In this document: positions 24,742-35,938 of the stretch, one piece after another
Numbering within the stretch: position 1 is the first letter of the stretch
How the letters are laid out: each line of letters starts with the position of its first letter
Source of the DNA: Punica granatum
Taxonomy: Eukaryota > Streptophyta > Magnoliopsida > Myrtales > Lythraceae
Length of the DNA stretch: 64,000 bases
Assembly: GCF_007655135.1 (NCBI RefSeq)
Contig: NC_045131.1
Coordinates: 4,960,001 to 5,024,000 of the forward strand
Reading direction: 5' to 3'
Position numbers and translations under genes: made by a program
Notes under the pieces: generated by a model
Told to the model about the DNA's origin: nothing
The model's input: the letters and a program-made list of their open reading frames with translations, nothing else
Database searches by the model: none

Positions 24742-27700
24742 ATGGCCGATCGCGCCGAGTCGTCTCCCCTCGTTGCCCCGTCGCCGATGGGCGACCCCAG
24801 CGAAATCGACCTCGAAGCTGGGCCCGGCGAGCAAATCCAGTGCCGAATTTGCCTTGAAACTGATGGTAATTAGCTTTTCATTTGGTGCTCTTTGGTCTCT
24901 TACGGTCTGCATTTTGGTCTAAATTCCAGTTTTTCAGCTTCCTGGTGTTCAAAACGAGGAACTTTGTGGAAATTAAGGAAAAATAATTTAGATTTTTCTT
25001 GTAAGCTTTCTGTTAGCAGTGTTCTGAAGAATTATTGGAGATTTTTTGGCATTGTGAACAATGTTAATGGTAAAATTAGATAGTGCCGTGTCAAATGAAG
25101 ATTATTGCATAGGAACAGCCACAAAGTTCCTACATTTTGTGTCCATTGTCAGTAAACCGGGTGAAGTTTAGCTAATTAGTTGCAGTTGGGTTAATTGAAC
25201 ATCTGCTTGAGTTGAACTTTATTATTGCATTGTGCTACCCGTTCATTCATGATCATTCTGTTTTAAGTATTCTTGGTTTCATGTGGTTTGTGGTTTCATG
25301 TCTCGGGGGTTCATTTCTTTCTTTTACCTTTTCTGCAGGGAGGGATTTTATTGCTCCGTGCAAGTGCAAAGGCACGTCAAAGTATGTTCACCGGGAATGT
25401 CTAGACCACTGGAGAGCAGTGAAGGTAGGATCGTAGTGACAACTCATTTCTATGCAGTTCCTAGCCATCTGTCATTATCTAGCTATCCAACACTTATCCT
25501 GGAGTTTTTAGTTATGGAACATTTTCTCTTGGTGTTGTGTAAGTAAATCCTGGGAATCTATTTGTTGTAACTGCTGTAATGAGTTTTCGACTAGTACTAA
25601 AGCAGTTTCTGCAGGGAAAATGTTGCCATTGTCTTTCTCCGAGCTATAGTGAATGTGAATGGTCTTCTATGTTCCTTGCCTTCGCAGTTATCGATTTTTG
25701 GTATTGTGTTTGATTCCTGATATTACTCCTTCCATTTTCACTCATGGGTAATCTTGACTCAGGATCTTCGTTGTTGACAGTCAACCTGTTCTGCAATCTA
25801 GGCCCTTTTTTTTTTTTTTAAATCCTTTGTTGTCAGATCTATCTGTAGGTTAGTATTATGTGGTCAGTGTTAACAAGCGATAAGTTTGATGATACCCTGA
25901 CTTGTTATATTCTGGAATGTTCTTCTGGATATTCATTTTTCCCTAGTTTAACATATTCACAATCTTTTACCTGAAAAACCAAATTCATAATCAGCATAAT
26001 AGTCGTTATTATCTGACCAGATATGAGACGTGAAGCTTCTTACTTCGACTACTCTCTCATATGTTTACTGACATAAATCATAAAGAATGATTGGAGGGTT
26101 AATTCAACATGCATAGGCATGGAGTACCTTTGCTTCTTCACGCTGTGCTTGTGTAATTTTATATGAAGGCTCTCACTTTGTTTTAACAGGAAGGATTTGC
26201 ATTTGCTCATTGTACAACTTGCAAGGCGCCATATCATTTGAGAGTTCATGTAGCTGCAGACCGGAAATGGAGAACCTTGAAATTCCGATTCTTTGTCACC
26301 AGAGATATTCTATTTATATTTCTGGCTGTTCAACTTGTAGGTCATTGTCCCTCCTTTTGTAATATCTTTTCTTTATCTCATGAAGACCTCTGGTAGTGAA
26401 TTTATAAGTTTGACAAACTAATGATCCCCCTCGATCTGTTAGTGAATCTCATATTTGAAAGACTAATCTGCCGAAAGCTGCTTCCGACTTATTGAGCCTT
26501 CTGAATACAGGAGTCTCGATCGTGTTTTAGTTTTTCAAAGATATCTAGCAATTAGTATAATATTGTTATTGATAGCAGTGAACTTAATTTAAAAAGCTAT
26601 ATGTACACATACTGACTCTCATATATTCATGCTTACCATTTTACAGGTTATCTCTTCCCTTGCATATCTAGTGTATCTCATAGATGGATACCAGAAGTTC
26701 TGGCTACTGCATGCATGGGGATTTGAAAGTGAACTCAGTTTCTACTACATATGTGGTACATTTTAAAATATCAACTTTTTTTGGATAAGTTAACTTTTAA
26801 AGTTGTCCTTATATATCAATTATAATAGAGCAGGTGCATACATGAGTCTTGCTGGAACTGAGTGTTTTTGGTAAATTCCACCTTAATTGATTTGAGTTTC
26901 ATTGGAATGGTCTTGGTATACTTAGTGTTCTGGAATTGTGTTTGGTTGAAGCAAATAGGACTGGCATATGAATTTTTTCCTGTTGCCGTTTAGTTCTGAC
27001 GGTTTTTCAGATATGTAGATTGATGACTGTAAAAGTTCTGGTGGGAGATTTACCATTGTTGCAAGAGTGCTTAGGCCCTGTTTGGATTCAGGAATAAAAA
27101 ATTTTAACTTTAACTCAACGCACTGCACAACAAAAATACACATTTCCCAAGTCAAAAATTTTAACTTTAACTTTAACTCAACACACTACACAACAAAAAC
27201 ACACGTTTCCCAAGTCAAATTTATAATCACATCTCATTTGTCCTTTTCCACAATCAAAATCAAAATTAAAATCAAAGTTACTTTAACTCTGAATCCAAAC
27301 GCACCCTAAATTACTCTATTTTGATGCTGAGATTGCAATTTCTTCAACGATGGTAATGAGCAGTAACACCAAATTTTGTAGAGGGACTGCATAATAGAAC
27401 ATTGAGATTCCTATGTTCGTATTATTTCCCTGTTGAACTTACATGCCCTGTCCATGAACTTACTTTTGGATTTAATCTTTTAAGATTTTTATTTTCAGAA
27501 ACTGATAAAAATCCCTCTGCCTTTTCTCTGTTCCTGGAACAATTTATCTTGAGTCTTTGTCGGGTGCTTGTGTACGCTCATCCTTGCAATAAAAAGGTTA
27601 GGAAATTCATGAAATGCTTCCCTTTCATAGTCTCATATTGTTCAACTTGATGCAGGAGCACTGCTGTTCTTTGCTTTGCTGGGGCTGTCTGGGTGCTTTA

Positions 27701-28793
27701 TAACATGTTATGACCGAAGGGTTAGGAATGATTTGGCTCAGCCCTGTCGAGAATTGTGTTTATGCTGCTGTCATCCTGGGTAATGCTCTCACCTTCTGTT
27801 GGCATTTATGAAATTATCTGGGAGCTAAATAGTTCTTTGGAAGAATTTTAAAATGTGTAGTTTTAAAAAGTTTATCGAATGCGGTGAAGAGCCAGTCAGG
27901 AACTCTTGTGGAAATCGGATCAATGAAGGATGGTTCTTTCTTTAAAGCTGGTTGGCATCGTAATTTAGATCTCTGGTTGATCCCACGAAGCCAAGGCTCC
28001 ACTTATCTGATGTCTAGTCCTTCTAGGAATACTATGTCCAAGAATCTTTTCGCGGGGTTGATCCTTACAGTGGTTTACTGAGCAATGTGTGTGATTTGGG
28101 CGAAAACATCTGTGCTTCTGGCTAGTGAATAATAAGTATGCCTGTTGAATGTCACGATTACAAGACTTAATTTACTTCTGGAGTGGAGATCTTTCTTGAC
28201 CGATCATGTCCAATCACCTCTCTTGTCCTCTCAGGATCTGTGCTGATTGCCATTTACCTGGCACGCTCTGCATGTGGACCGATTGCACCACATGCTTTGA
28301 GAGCTGTGCAAGTACTGCCACTGAGTGTGGCTGCCTAGGAGGAGCGGGTGAAGCAGGGTTGCCTCTGTTGTTTATAGTGGCCTTGGTCGTTCTTGGGCTG
28401 TTTACAGTGATTGGCATATTCTATAGCGTGCTAGTTGCCACAATGGTTGGACAGCGGATATGGCAGAGACACTATCATATTCTCGCAAAGCGGATGCTTA
28501 CTAAAGTAAGTGCTCTCGAGTTAAAAGGATCTTTTTTTTCCCCCCCCCCCCCCCTCCTTTCCTCTAAAGTCTCGATGGGAAAGGGCAAAAAAGAATCTCA
28601 TTATGATGTCCTGTGTATTTATGTATAGTGCAAATTGACACAATGCCGGGTGTTTTAACCAAGATCTTGAAACTTTATATACCAGGAATACGTGGTCGAG
28701 GATGTTGACGGTGAGATGACAGGATCCGAATGGTCTCCACCGCCTCTCCCAGCGGAGCATGTTCAGCAGCTCAAGTCACTTGGCCTGCTATAA
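24742..28793 (+). CDS. RING-CH (MARCH-type) membrane E3 ubiquitin ligase
   Basis: Predicted membrane-anchored ubiquitin ligase. Exons: 24742-24865, 25339-25424, 26190-26336, 26647-26755, 27656-27779, 28235-28505, 28686-28793. All splice sites are GT-AG, the phases close and the product is 322 aa. The C4HC3 RING-CH domain spans residues 34-81: Cys34 and Cys37, a CKCKG motif at 49-53, His59, Cys62, Cys78 and Cys81. Hydrophobic segments at about 105-134, 149-175 and 238-267 are probable transmembrane helices. Between the second and third lies a strongly cysteine-rich stretch (about 185-230) with some thirteen cysteines, which may be lipidated or bind metal. The C-terminus is acidic, then proline-containing, and ends QQLKSLGLL. 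Plant families of this architecture are known, but substrate and compartment cannot be read from the sequence. Confidence 0.93.
27066..27308. mobile_element. Tourist-like MITE in an intron of the RING-CH gene
   Basis: The ends are inverted repeats: GGCCCTGTTTGGATTCAG at the left and, read in reverse, AGGGTGCGTTTGGATTCAGAG at the right. The element sits in the fourth intron (26756-27655). It is flanked by TTA on the left and TAA on the right, in keeping with a PIF/Harbinger-type MITE. It contains an internal imperfect duplication of about 65 bp (ACTTTAACTCAACRCACT...TTTCCCAAGTCAAA). Confidence 0.75.
28540..28554. repeat. Poly-C tract in the last intron of the RING-CH gene
   Basis: About 15 cytosines follow a run of T, 35 bp downstream of the exon 6 donor. 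It is a second long C homopolymer in the window. Confidence 0.85.
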
Positions 28794-28799
28794 TTCTCA

Positions 28800-31770
28800 C
28801 GCAAGAGGAACGCTGGCATCCCATTGGAAGGAATTCTACGAAGTGTAGAAACAACTAACTCGTTCTACTCCGGTAAGTATCTGAAGGACTTTGTGCATCT
28901 AATTGGCACACCTGGGTGATGTATATCTACGTCCATATATCGAAGGAGCAATTTGGTGGCGAGGTCTTGTGGGTTCTATAAATAGATTAATCCTATGTGT
29001 AGAAAGATGAAAAACCTAAGCAAAAAGCAGTTGAATCCTCCGCTGAGGTTTAGAAAGGAAAACTGCATATATGAGATTTATAATGCATCTCTCGATGATG
29101 ACTATTGCCTATCTTATCTTTTCTTCTTTTGCCCTTAATATATGTATGGATGCCTTTTGTTTCCGCAACCGCAATGAAATCGCCTCTTCTTAAGCTTATA
29201 TATCTTTCTCTTACGTATACCTCGCACGGGTGAATCCACTCCACGCGTCATGTGGTCAAAAATCCTAGAGTGGTCTTTGCTTAAGTCATTCCTCGATGGT
29301 TGCACACTAGCAATAGCATTGATTAACTTGGTATCATGGTGGGAAGTCCCCTTAGGACCCGTTCCACAGTATCTCTAGATCGATGGACGTGGATCTCGCG
29401 GAACAGAAGCATGTCTCGTTGATATGGGGCTGCACATGTCACGTTGATTCTAGAAAGATGGACATTGGCCCCGTGGGACAGAACAGAAGCAGCTACTAGA
29501 TGGAAGAAGTTTAGGCCTATCTTGCTATGTATGGAAAGACAAAAGGAATGCTTGTGCCCACCACCAAACTTTTGGGGGGGAGCGACCATATTATGATCAG
29601 ACAATTTGCCATATGCCTAACATGTGAGCGACCCAATAAGAAGAGAATATCCATACAAATACGTAACAAATATACGTTTATGTATATAGATGCCCTGCAT
29701 GCATGTGGATTCATTGGAACATGGACAGATTCATGCAGGTGTTTCTTTCCTACACAGGTTCTTGGCATCATGACCATCTTCTTGCACCTCCCACAGGTTC
29801 ATGGCATCATTAGATTCATTACCATCGAACGCCGATCTTAGATGGATTTGGAGGTGTCTCTAATTATTTTAATCAACTCTCTTTTACTTTAATATTCACT
29901 TTCATTCTGGAACCTTTCGGACTTTGGGGCTATGTGGGCCCGCCTTTGTGCTGCAACCCGTCAAGAATTGATAGGTTTCAATTTCAAGCGAGTGTCCGTA
30001 CGTTGTATAAAAAATGGGGCCTGCCGCCGAAAAGACAAAAGCCAGTGGACGTGGCAGTGGGGCCGTTGGATTTTCGGTGGTTTTCGGGGGAGTCGATTTC
30101 AGGTTTTACAGTCCCCCGGTTTTCCATCACATTCTTTACTTGAATGACGAAATTGCCCCTTTACTTTGCAACTCATAATTCCAAGATGAGATGAGCACGC
30201 GAACCATCAATTACGTGAAATTTTATAGTGCAATCACTCAAATCGATTATACTAAATCATCCATTAGGCGAAATTAATGTTTTAAAAGTAAAATTCAGTT
30301 TATGATGAGGAGCATGGCTACGACACCCTCACAAGCAATGAGACCGATCTGAGAAGGGATACGTTTGTTTCTCTCCTATGGTATTAATTAATAATGATGC
30401 AACTATGTAATAGTGCGGAAAGAGAATGTCTCCGAGTCTCGCGTGATTGGGCTACATATAATAGGAGATGTCTCTCGCACCAGGCATGACATGGGATTCG
30501 ATATGTAACACGACCCGCTGACATGAAATAGATTTGAGGTCCCAAAAACGCACCATATTCTATGAAAAATCAAACTTGACTGAAGACCACCGGTAATAAT
30601 GATACCCGATTCGAACCTATGCTTTTTGTGCTTGTCGGACATAAAATTTAACCGTTATAATCTCCATTTCGTATATTGATAATATATATTCATATTACTC
30701 AAGTACATTTACTTTTAAACTTAGCGATTATTCTGTCATGTTACTTGGTATCGGGAAGTCTGACAGGTCCCCGACTAATTCAATTTCGAGTCGGATTAGC
30801 TATTAATAAGGAGTAACATCCTTTATTCATAAGATTTGAATCCGAAATCTTTTTTAAGAAGAACATATGTCGAATCATTAGTTGACCCATTACATTAGTT
30901 ATTATCTAGTATTTGTTTAAACTTCTAATTAGTTTGAACCATAAGAACAAGAATTAACTTAACCTATCAGATCCTTTGATTTGACATTTCAAACGTTGAG
31001 GACATAACAACAACCGTTGGGACAAATATGACCCCTACAATGGTCGATAAGCAAATAATTCCATTAATTACTTTACAAAGCAAGCCAAAGCTCAAAATGC
31101 AATGACCCTGCAATTCCCCGAAGAGAAATCATTTTATATTCAAACAATTAATTAATTTGTTTAAAAAGCTTACGGAGAGTTAATTCCCCTTAAACCATTG
31201 AACTGCCGTATCAATGATTTACGTTCAGATAAGTTCTGAAAGCCATAATTTTGCGAAGTGTAAAGCGCATAATTCCTATCTATGCTATTTTTTTTTTATC
31301 TGGCAGCTAACATGAAAACCTCGGAATACCTTAAATTCGACGTGAGACAAATCAAACAAGTTGAACGAAAGGAATTTAACGACACAAACTTTCTGTAAAC
31401 AGAAATAAGATGACCCATTCTTGAATCGAAAGTAGAGGAGGATGAAGTGTGAACGCAAACTTTTTCAAAAGAGGGACAAGCAAACGGGGACAATTAAGCA
31501 TAAATAGGTTGCTTGATGCCCACTCAATTCCATCAATGAAAAAAAAAAAAGAAAAGAAAAAGGAAAATTCAAAATTAAAATTTTAAGAAGTAACCGAAAG
31601 CTCTTCTTCCCCCTACCTTTCGCCCCGAGTCGCAAAGTCCAAGTTACAAAAACCACCTAATAAATACAAAAAAAAAAAAAATAATAATCCACAGGAAAAA
31701 AATAATAATAAAGAATTCTTCCCACTTCAGAGCACTCATCCTTATCCATACTTCTCCCATCTTATCTATC
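28800..31770. other. Intergenic region, 3' flank of the RING-CH gene and repeats
   Basis: No gene that I can support. A diverged duplication near 29360-29490 shares GATGGAC-TGG and a GGAACAGAAGCA-like segment. A SINE-like fragment is annotated separately at 30748-30900. The rest is AT-rich with short open frames only. Confidence 0.5.
30748..30900 (-). mobile_element. SINE-like copy, minus strand
   Basis: The reverse complement matches the SINE family seen at 44092-44290: the 3' part (CCGACTAATTCAATTTCGAGTC on the plus strand) matches the family's CGACTAATCCAATTCGAGTC read in reverse. A B-box-like GATTTCGGATTCAAATC and an A-box-like GGGTCAACTAATG lie in the expected order on the minus strand. 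The copy is diverged. Confidence 0.5.
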
Positions 31771-31773
31771 CCC

Positions 31774-31780
31774 TATAAAA
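31774..31780 (+). promoter_or_regulatory. TATA box of the small gene at 31.9 kb
   Basis: TATAAAA lies about 120 bp upstream of the ATG at 31898, in pyrimidine-rich sequence with TCTCCCATC-TTATCTATCCC. The spacing leaves room for a leader of roughly 90 bases. Confidence 0.6.
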
Positions 31781-31897
31781 TTACTTCCAAACCTGTGACC
31801 GACACAAACACATCACAAACAGAGCATCCATCACCGGGCGGGCAAGCCAACTGATTTGAACCGACAGCAGTCTCAGAAGAACAGAGAGCAAAGATAC

Positions 31898-32173
31898 ATG
31901 GCGGACATTGCAATGCTTGTGGCGGAGGAGTACGAGAGGAGGATCAAGATCAACAGCAGCTGCTGCTCCGTCAACAAGACCCATCAGGATCAAGCTCATC
32001 AACACGGAGGAGGAGGGCTCAAGCTCATCAACATGGGCTTGGTTTCGAGATACGTGTCCGATCTGGGGGAGATGAAGCAGAGGCTGGAGGGTGTCGGCAA
32101 GTGGGTGTTGGCACTGCAGGAGCCCAGGTCCCCATTTGGGATTGCTGCCTCTCATGGGTTCTTCTCTGCTTGA
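31898..32173 (+). CDS. Small single-exon protein of unknown function (91 aa)
   Basis: Begins MADIAMLVAEEYERR and ends GIAASHGFFSA. The frame is open for 14 codons upstream, but the first ATG is at 31898. A TATA box sits about 120 bp upstream. The middle is rich in His, Gly and Lys; the second half (about residues 42-75) can form an amphipathic helix with charged residues. No signal peptide or membrane segment is seen. The conserved-looking N- and C-terminal ends resemble a plant family of small uncharacterised proteins, but I cannot name it. The start, base composition unlike the AT-rich flanks and the TATA box argue for a real gene. Confidence 0.7.
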   Translation: MADIAMLVAEEYERRIKINSSCCSVNKTHQDQAHQHGGGGLKLINMGLVSRYVSDLGEMKQRLEGVGKWVLALQEPRSPFGIAASHGFFSA

Positions 32174-32459
32174 AACCTCCTCCTCCTTGTTTTTGACTGC
32201 GTTGTTTAACTTAATTGATGTTGTAAATATTGTCATCATCTGCTAATGTGGGAAGTAGAGGAGGGGCGGTGCTCTCAATGTTCAATTTTTTTTTTTTGCA
32301 TCCATATATATATATATTCAAGAAATGGAAAAGTTGAGATCATGTCATGGCAAGTAACTATTGGCCCGTTTTTCTGCCTTTTTCTTGAGATTCAGTATAC
32401 ATATCAGTATCATTTTTTTTTTTCTCTTCATATGGATTAGGAAAAATGAAATGAAAGAG

Positions 32460-32660
32460 TCCAATCAACAACCAACTACAAGATTGGTTCGAGCCTTCAG
32501 CGCTGCGTTCTCTCCGGAAAGATTTCGAGTTCGATTCTCTGTGGATGGAAAATCCTTTATCGGAGAAATTTATCCTTTAATGGACCGGTCTGGTTTGAAT
32601 TGAACTATTCGGGATTTGTTGGGCCACTGAATACCACACTTATAGTCAATAACCTAAGAG
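32460..32660 (+). mobile_element. SINE-like copy, plus strand
   Basis: An A-box-like TTGGTTCGAGC near 32486 and a B-box-like GAGTTCGATTCTC near 32527 are about 40 bp apart, as in tRNA-derived SINEs. The body aligns by eye with the copy at 44092-44290 (GGAGAAATTTATC, GAATTGAACTATTCGGG). Boundaries are approximate. Confidence 0.6.
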
Positions 32661-32864
32661 TGAGGCAAGGCAAGTTGGGAACGAGCTGAAACATACGAGT
32701 CGAGAACGTTGAGTCATTTTGAAAAGGAATTTTTTATTTTTTATATTTTATTTTTGGGCTTAATCCTGAGAGCAACTCGAGACTTGGTCATGTTTGGCAG
32801 GAAAGGATGATCATCTTTCTTAATATCTGATGAACATTAATAACCTGTCGGTGTCTGTTTCGAG

Positions 32865-33016
32865 AGTTAAAATCACTTTGATTTTAACTCTAATTTTAAC
32901 TCAACACATTACAAAAATAAAATTATATATTTTTCAAATTAAATTTATAATCTCAACTCATTCATCATTTTTTACTATTAAAATCAAAATTACTTTTAAC
33001 TATCAATCCAAATGCA
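32865..33016. mobile_element. MITE related to the 27.07-kb element
   Basis: It contains repeated TTTTAACTCTAATTTTAACTCAACACATTACA and ends in ATCAATCCAAATGCACAGT, close to the right end of the element at 27066-27308. The left end is diverged or truncated. Confidence 0.55.
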
Positions 33017-33998
33017 CAGTAAAAATTGGGTATGCCATGGAGCAGTCCACTTCCTCGAGGGGCTTCAGGATGTTTGGGCCCGAATAAAAGCAAGCATGGA
33101 CCTTAAGGCCCAGACGAGAGATAGTGGGCTGAAAGACTTCTTTCTGTTGATTGGGCTTCTCGGGACAGCCTGGTCCATATATAAATTCCCAACACAACAT
33201 GCATCTGTATTTAGATCATCACTATAATTTTTCTTGCATGACAAGAACATAAATTATTCAACAGCTAAGTATGCTTGCAATAAATGTACAAGTTCAATTT
33301 GTTTCACAAGAATTCAGTTTAACTTTATTATTTACAATTCAATCAACACGAGATTTCTTTTTAGAAACACAAGATTTACGTTGGAATTCCAGCCGGGTCA
33401 AGGTCAATAAGAATTAGCTAGAATTCAATTCATTTGAAGTAACAAACTTAATTTAAATTTAAGATCTTATAAGATTATTCTATTTTAAATTGCATTCAAA
33501 ACTCCATTATTTGAGAAAAGTGAGTGTAATGAAGTGACATAAGCCTTCACTTTAAAACCAAGAGATTCCAAGTACAATTTTCGCTGTGGGGCTACCGATG
33601 TTTTTTTATTTAACTTTCAATTGCTTCATACTAGACCAATAAACTTTCATGGTAATAAAACAAAAACCAACATTATTCTATTCGTTATAGTTATATTCCT
33701 TTTATTTTTTTTCAAATGACATAATTCATTTACAATTAAATACATTGAATTGAATAGAACTAAAATGAACTGAATCAAAATCATTGATTCCAAACGGGGT
33801 CAGACAGGTGAAAAATATATTAGTTTTTTAAGACTTAAAGTAACATCAAATGCTTCTTCTTTTCCACTAGATATCTCGGACCGAACACCGAAGCATAGTC
33901 GGCTTATTTCAGGAGCTGATAATATTACCAAAGTTTATATTGATTATGTGTACAATGACAATAAGTCACGGTAACACATTTAGTACTTTAGGTTAAAT

Positions 33999-34322
33999 AT
34001 TTGCATAACATTTGATAACGAAGTTAAATTTGATTTAATTTAATTTGAGGAGATAAAGACAAAAGTAATTGAGAAAAGTACGTGAGATAATTTGAAAAAG
34101 AAAATAAAAAAGTAAAGATTATATTGTTGAATTAATGAAAAAATGTTAAAATTTAGAGAAATGTGTTAAATAGTTTAGAGAATTTAGTATTAAAATTAAT
34201 TGTAATAATAGATAAGAAAAAAGTATGAGAGAGAAGTTCAAGAAAAAAAATATTGATTGTGTTATTAAATTGAGGAAAAAGTAAAGTTAAGTAAAATCAG
34301 ATTTTATTACCAAACATATATG
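33999..34322. mobile_element. MITE, family 2 (copy 1)
   Basis: The left end reads ATTTGATAACGAAGTTAAATTTGATTT and the right end, in reverse, TGTTTGGTAATAAAATCTGA. The interior is AT-rich with GAGGAGATAAAGA and GTATTGTTGAATT-like motifs shared with 34391-34718 and 51446-51773. It is non-coding. Confidence 0.6.
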
Positions 34323-34390
34323 GTTCAAGTAGTTTTTTTAATCTCATAATCATCACAAATATTTATTATTTATACTTTCAATTCAGATGT

Positions 34391-34718
34391 TTACATTGCG
34401 TTTGGTAATGACATTAAGTTTGATTTGAGGAGATAAAGATAAAAGCAGTTGAGAACAGTATGATGAATAATTTGAAGAAGAAAATAAAAAAGTAATGATT
34501 ATGTAGTTGAATTGAGGAGAAAGTGTTTTGAAATTATGAAAAAAGTATTGAATAATTGAGAAAATTTAAATTAAATATTAATTGTAATAATAGATAATAA
34601 AAAGTATGATAGAGAATTTAAAAAAAATAAAAAAGTAATGATTGTATCGTTAAATTGATGAAAATGTAAAGCAAAGTTAAGTTATATTTGATTGTGTAAA
34701 CAAACAAATCAAATATTT
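34391..34718. mobile_element. MITE, family 2 (copy 2)
   Basis: Begins GCGTTTGGTAATGACATTAAG and shares the order of internal motifs (GAGGAGATAAAGATAAAAG, AAGAAGAAAATAAAAAAGTAATGATTAT) with the copy 70 bp to its left. Two copies of the same family are thus nearly adjacent in the same orientation. Confidence 0.6.
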
Positions 34719-34802
34719 TGTATAGTCCATCACAAATAATAAAAATATTAATTACTAAACATATGAATTGAAATACTAAATATGTCATTCTAACATTATA
34801 TC

Positions 34803-35938
34803 GGGAAAAGTATATATTTCACCCACTCCCTTTCCTTGCTTTTCTATTTTTACCCACTTTCTTTATTTTTTTCTATTCTCACCAATACCTTTGACTATTT
34901 TTCTATTTTAACCCAACACCTTTGATAATTTTTTTTTGTTTTTATTCTTCTGTAACTTTTTTTATTAACTTGAGCTCAGTTGTAAAAAATTGTGGAACAT
35001 GCTTAAATAAATCGCCACATGACAATTTAATTCTCTATTTGAATTAATGTGAGTCGGATTAACCAAACTGGTTTGATTTATAGCTCTAATTAGTTTCTTT
35101 TTTTTTTTTATAATTACTTTGCTCTTGAGAAATTACGTTGTCTTCCTTCCCTCTTCTGCACTAAGGGATTGAGATGAGAATTATTCTAGCTTCGACGACT
35201 ATAGCTCCATATGCTTCATCTTCAATCTTCGTCTTAGTGAGTGGGGAATCTTTGAAGGTCGGGGAAGTAGGTTTTAATGTTTAATCTCTCTCTCTCTATC
35301 TCTCTTTCTGCTCCATTCAAAATCGAAGGGTTTCTTGATGAAATTACGGTTTGGGGATTACTAATATTCATAGGTTATTGCTTGACAGTTGTTGGGGGCT
35401 CACAGCATATTCGTGAAGATATTGCACCAACCACGATTGGACAGAGCCAACAACTTAAATTTGATGCAATTGAACAATTATAAACTTTAGAAGTGGATTT
35501 TGGCCTTGAAATTATCACTAAAATTCGTCTCTAAAACCCTAGTTTGCCCCATCTTTTCTCAAAACAAAGCAGAGACATGAAGAGGTAATAGATGCAAAGA
35601 AGAGAATTAGAAAAACAATGGAAAAAAGAGAACCAAGAGAAGAGAGTATGGAGACCAACGAGCTGTGTGCAGAAGAAACAAGAGGATAGAAAATTGGCTT
35701 GGTTTTCATCACTACCCTTGTCGGTTCATTTGATTGTTTTGATTCAATCGATTTGATGCAACCGGTCTAATTTTTGCGGATATAGCACACCAATTTAGCA
35801 TATTTAACAAAAATGTAACTGAAGGTGAAAATAAAAAAAGGGGCCAAAGGTATTGGGTGAGCATAGAAAAAAAATAAAGAAAGTGGGTGAAAATAGAAAA
35901 ATAATGAAAGCTATTGGACTAAATGTATAATTTTTCCC
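34803..35938. mobile_element. TIR DNA transposon, non-autonomous, with 8-9 bp target duplication
   Basis: The left end starts GGGAAAAGTATATATTTCAC and the right end, in reverse complement, GGGAAAAATTATACATTTAG. Both continue with CTATTTTTACCCACTTTCTTTA-like and TCACCCAATACCTTTG-like sequence for more than 100 bp. ATTATATC flanks the element on both sides (34795-34802 and 35939-35946), and the preceding C also matches if the repeat is counted as 9 bp. Long inverted repeats with an 8-9 bp duplication suggest a Mutator-like element, or hAT. No transposase is present. Minus-strand frames inside are repeat-encoded and not credible genes. Confidence 0.85.

Larger units (their letters stand above)
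33020..34800. other. Gene-free AT-rich region with MITE copies
   Basis: No supported gene. The right half carries two copies of a second MITE family (33999-34322 and 34391-34718), annotated separately. The frame at 33012-33227 plus is short and has no recognisable content. Confidence 0.5.
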
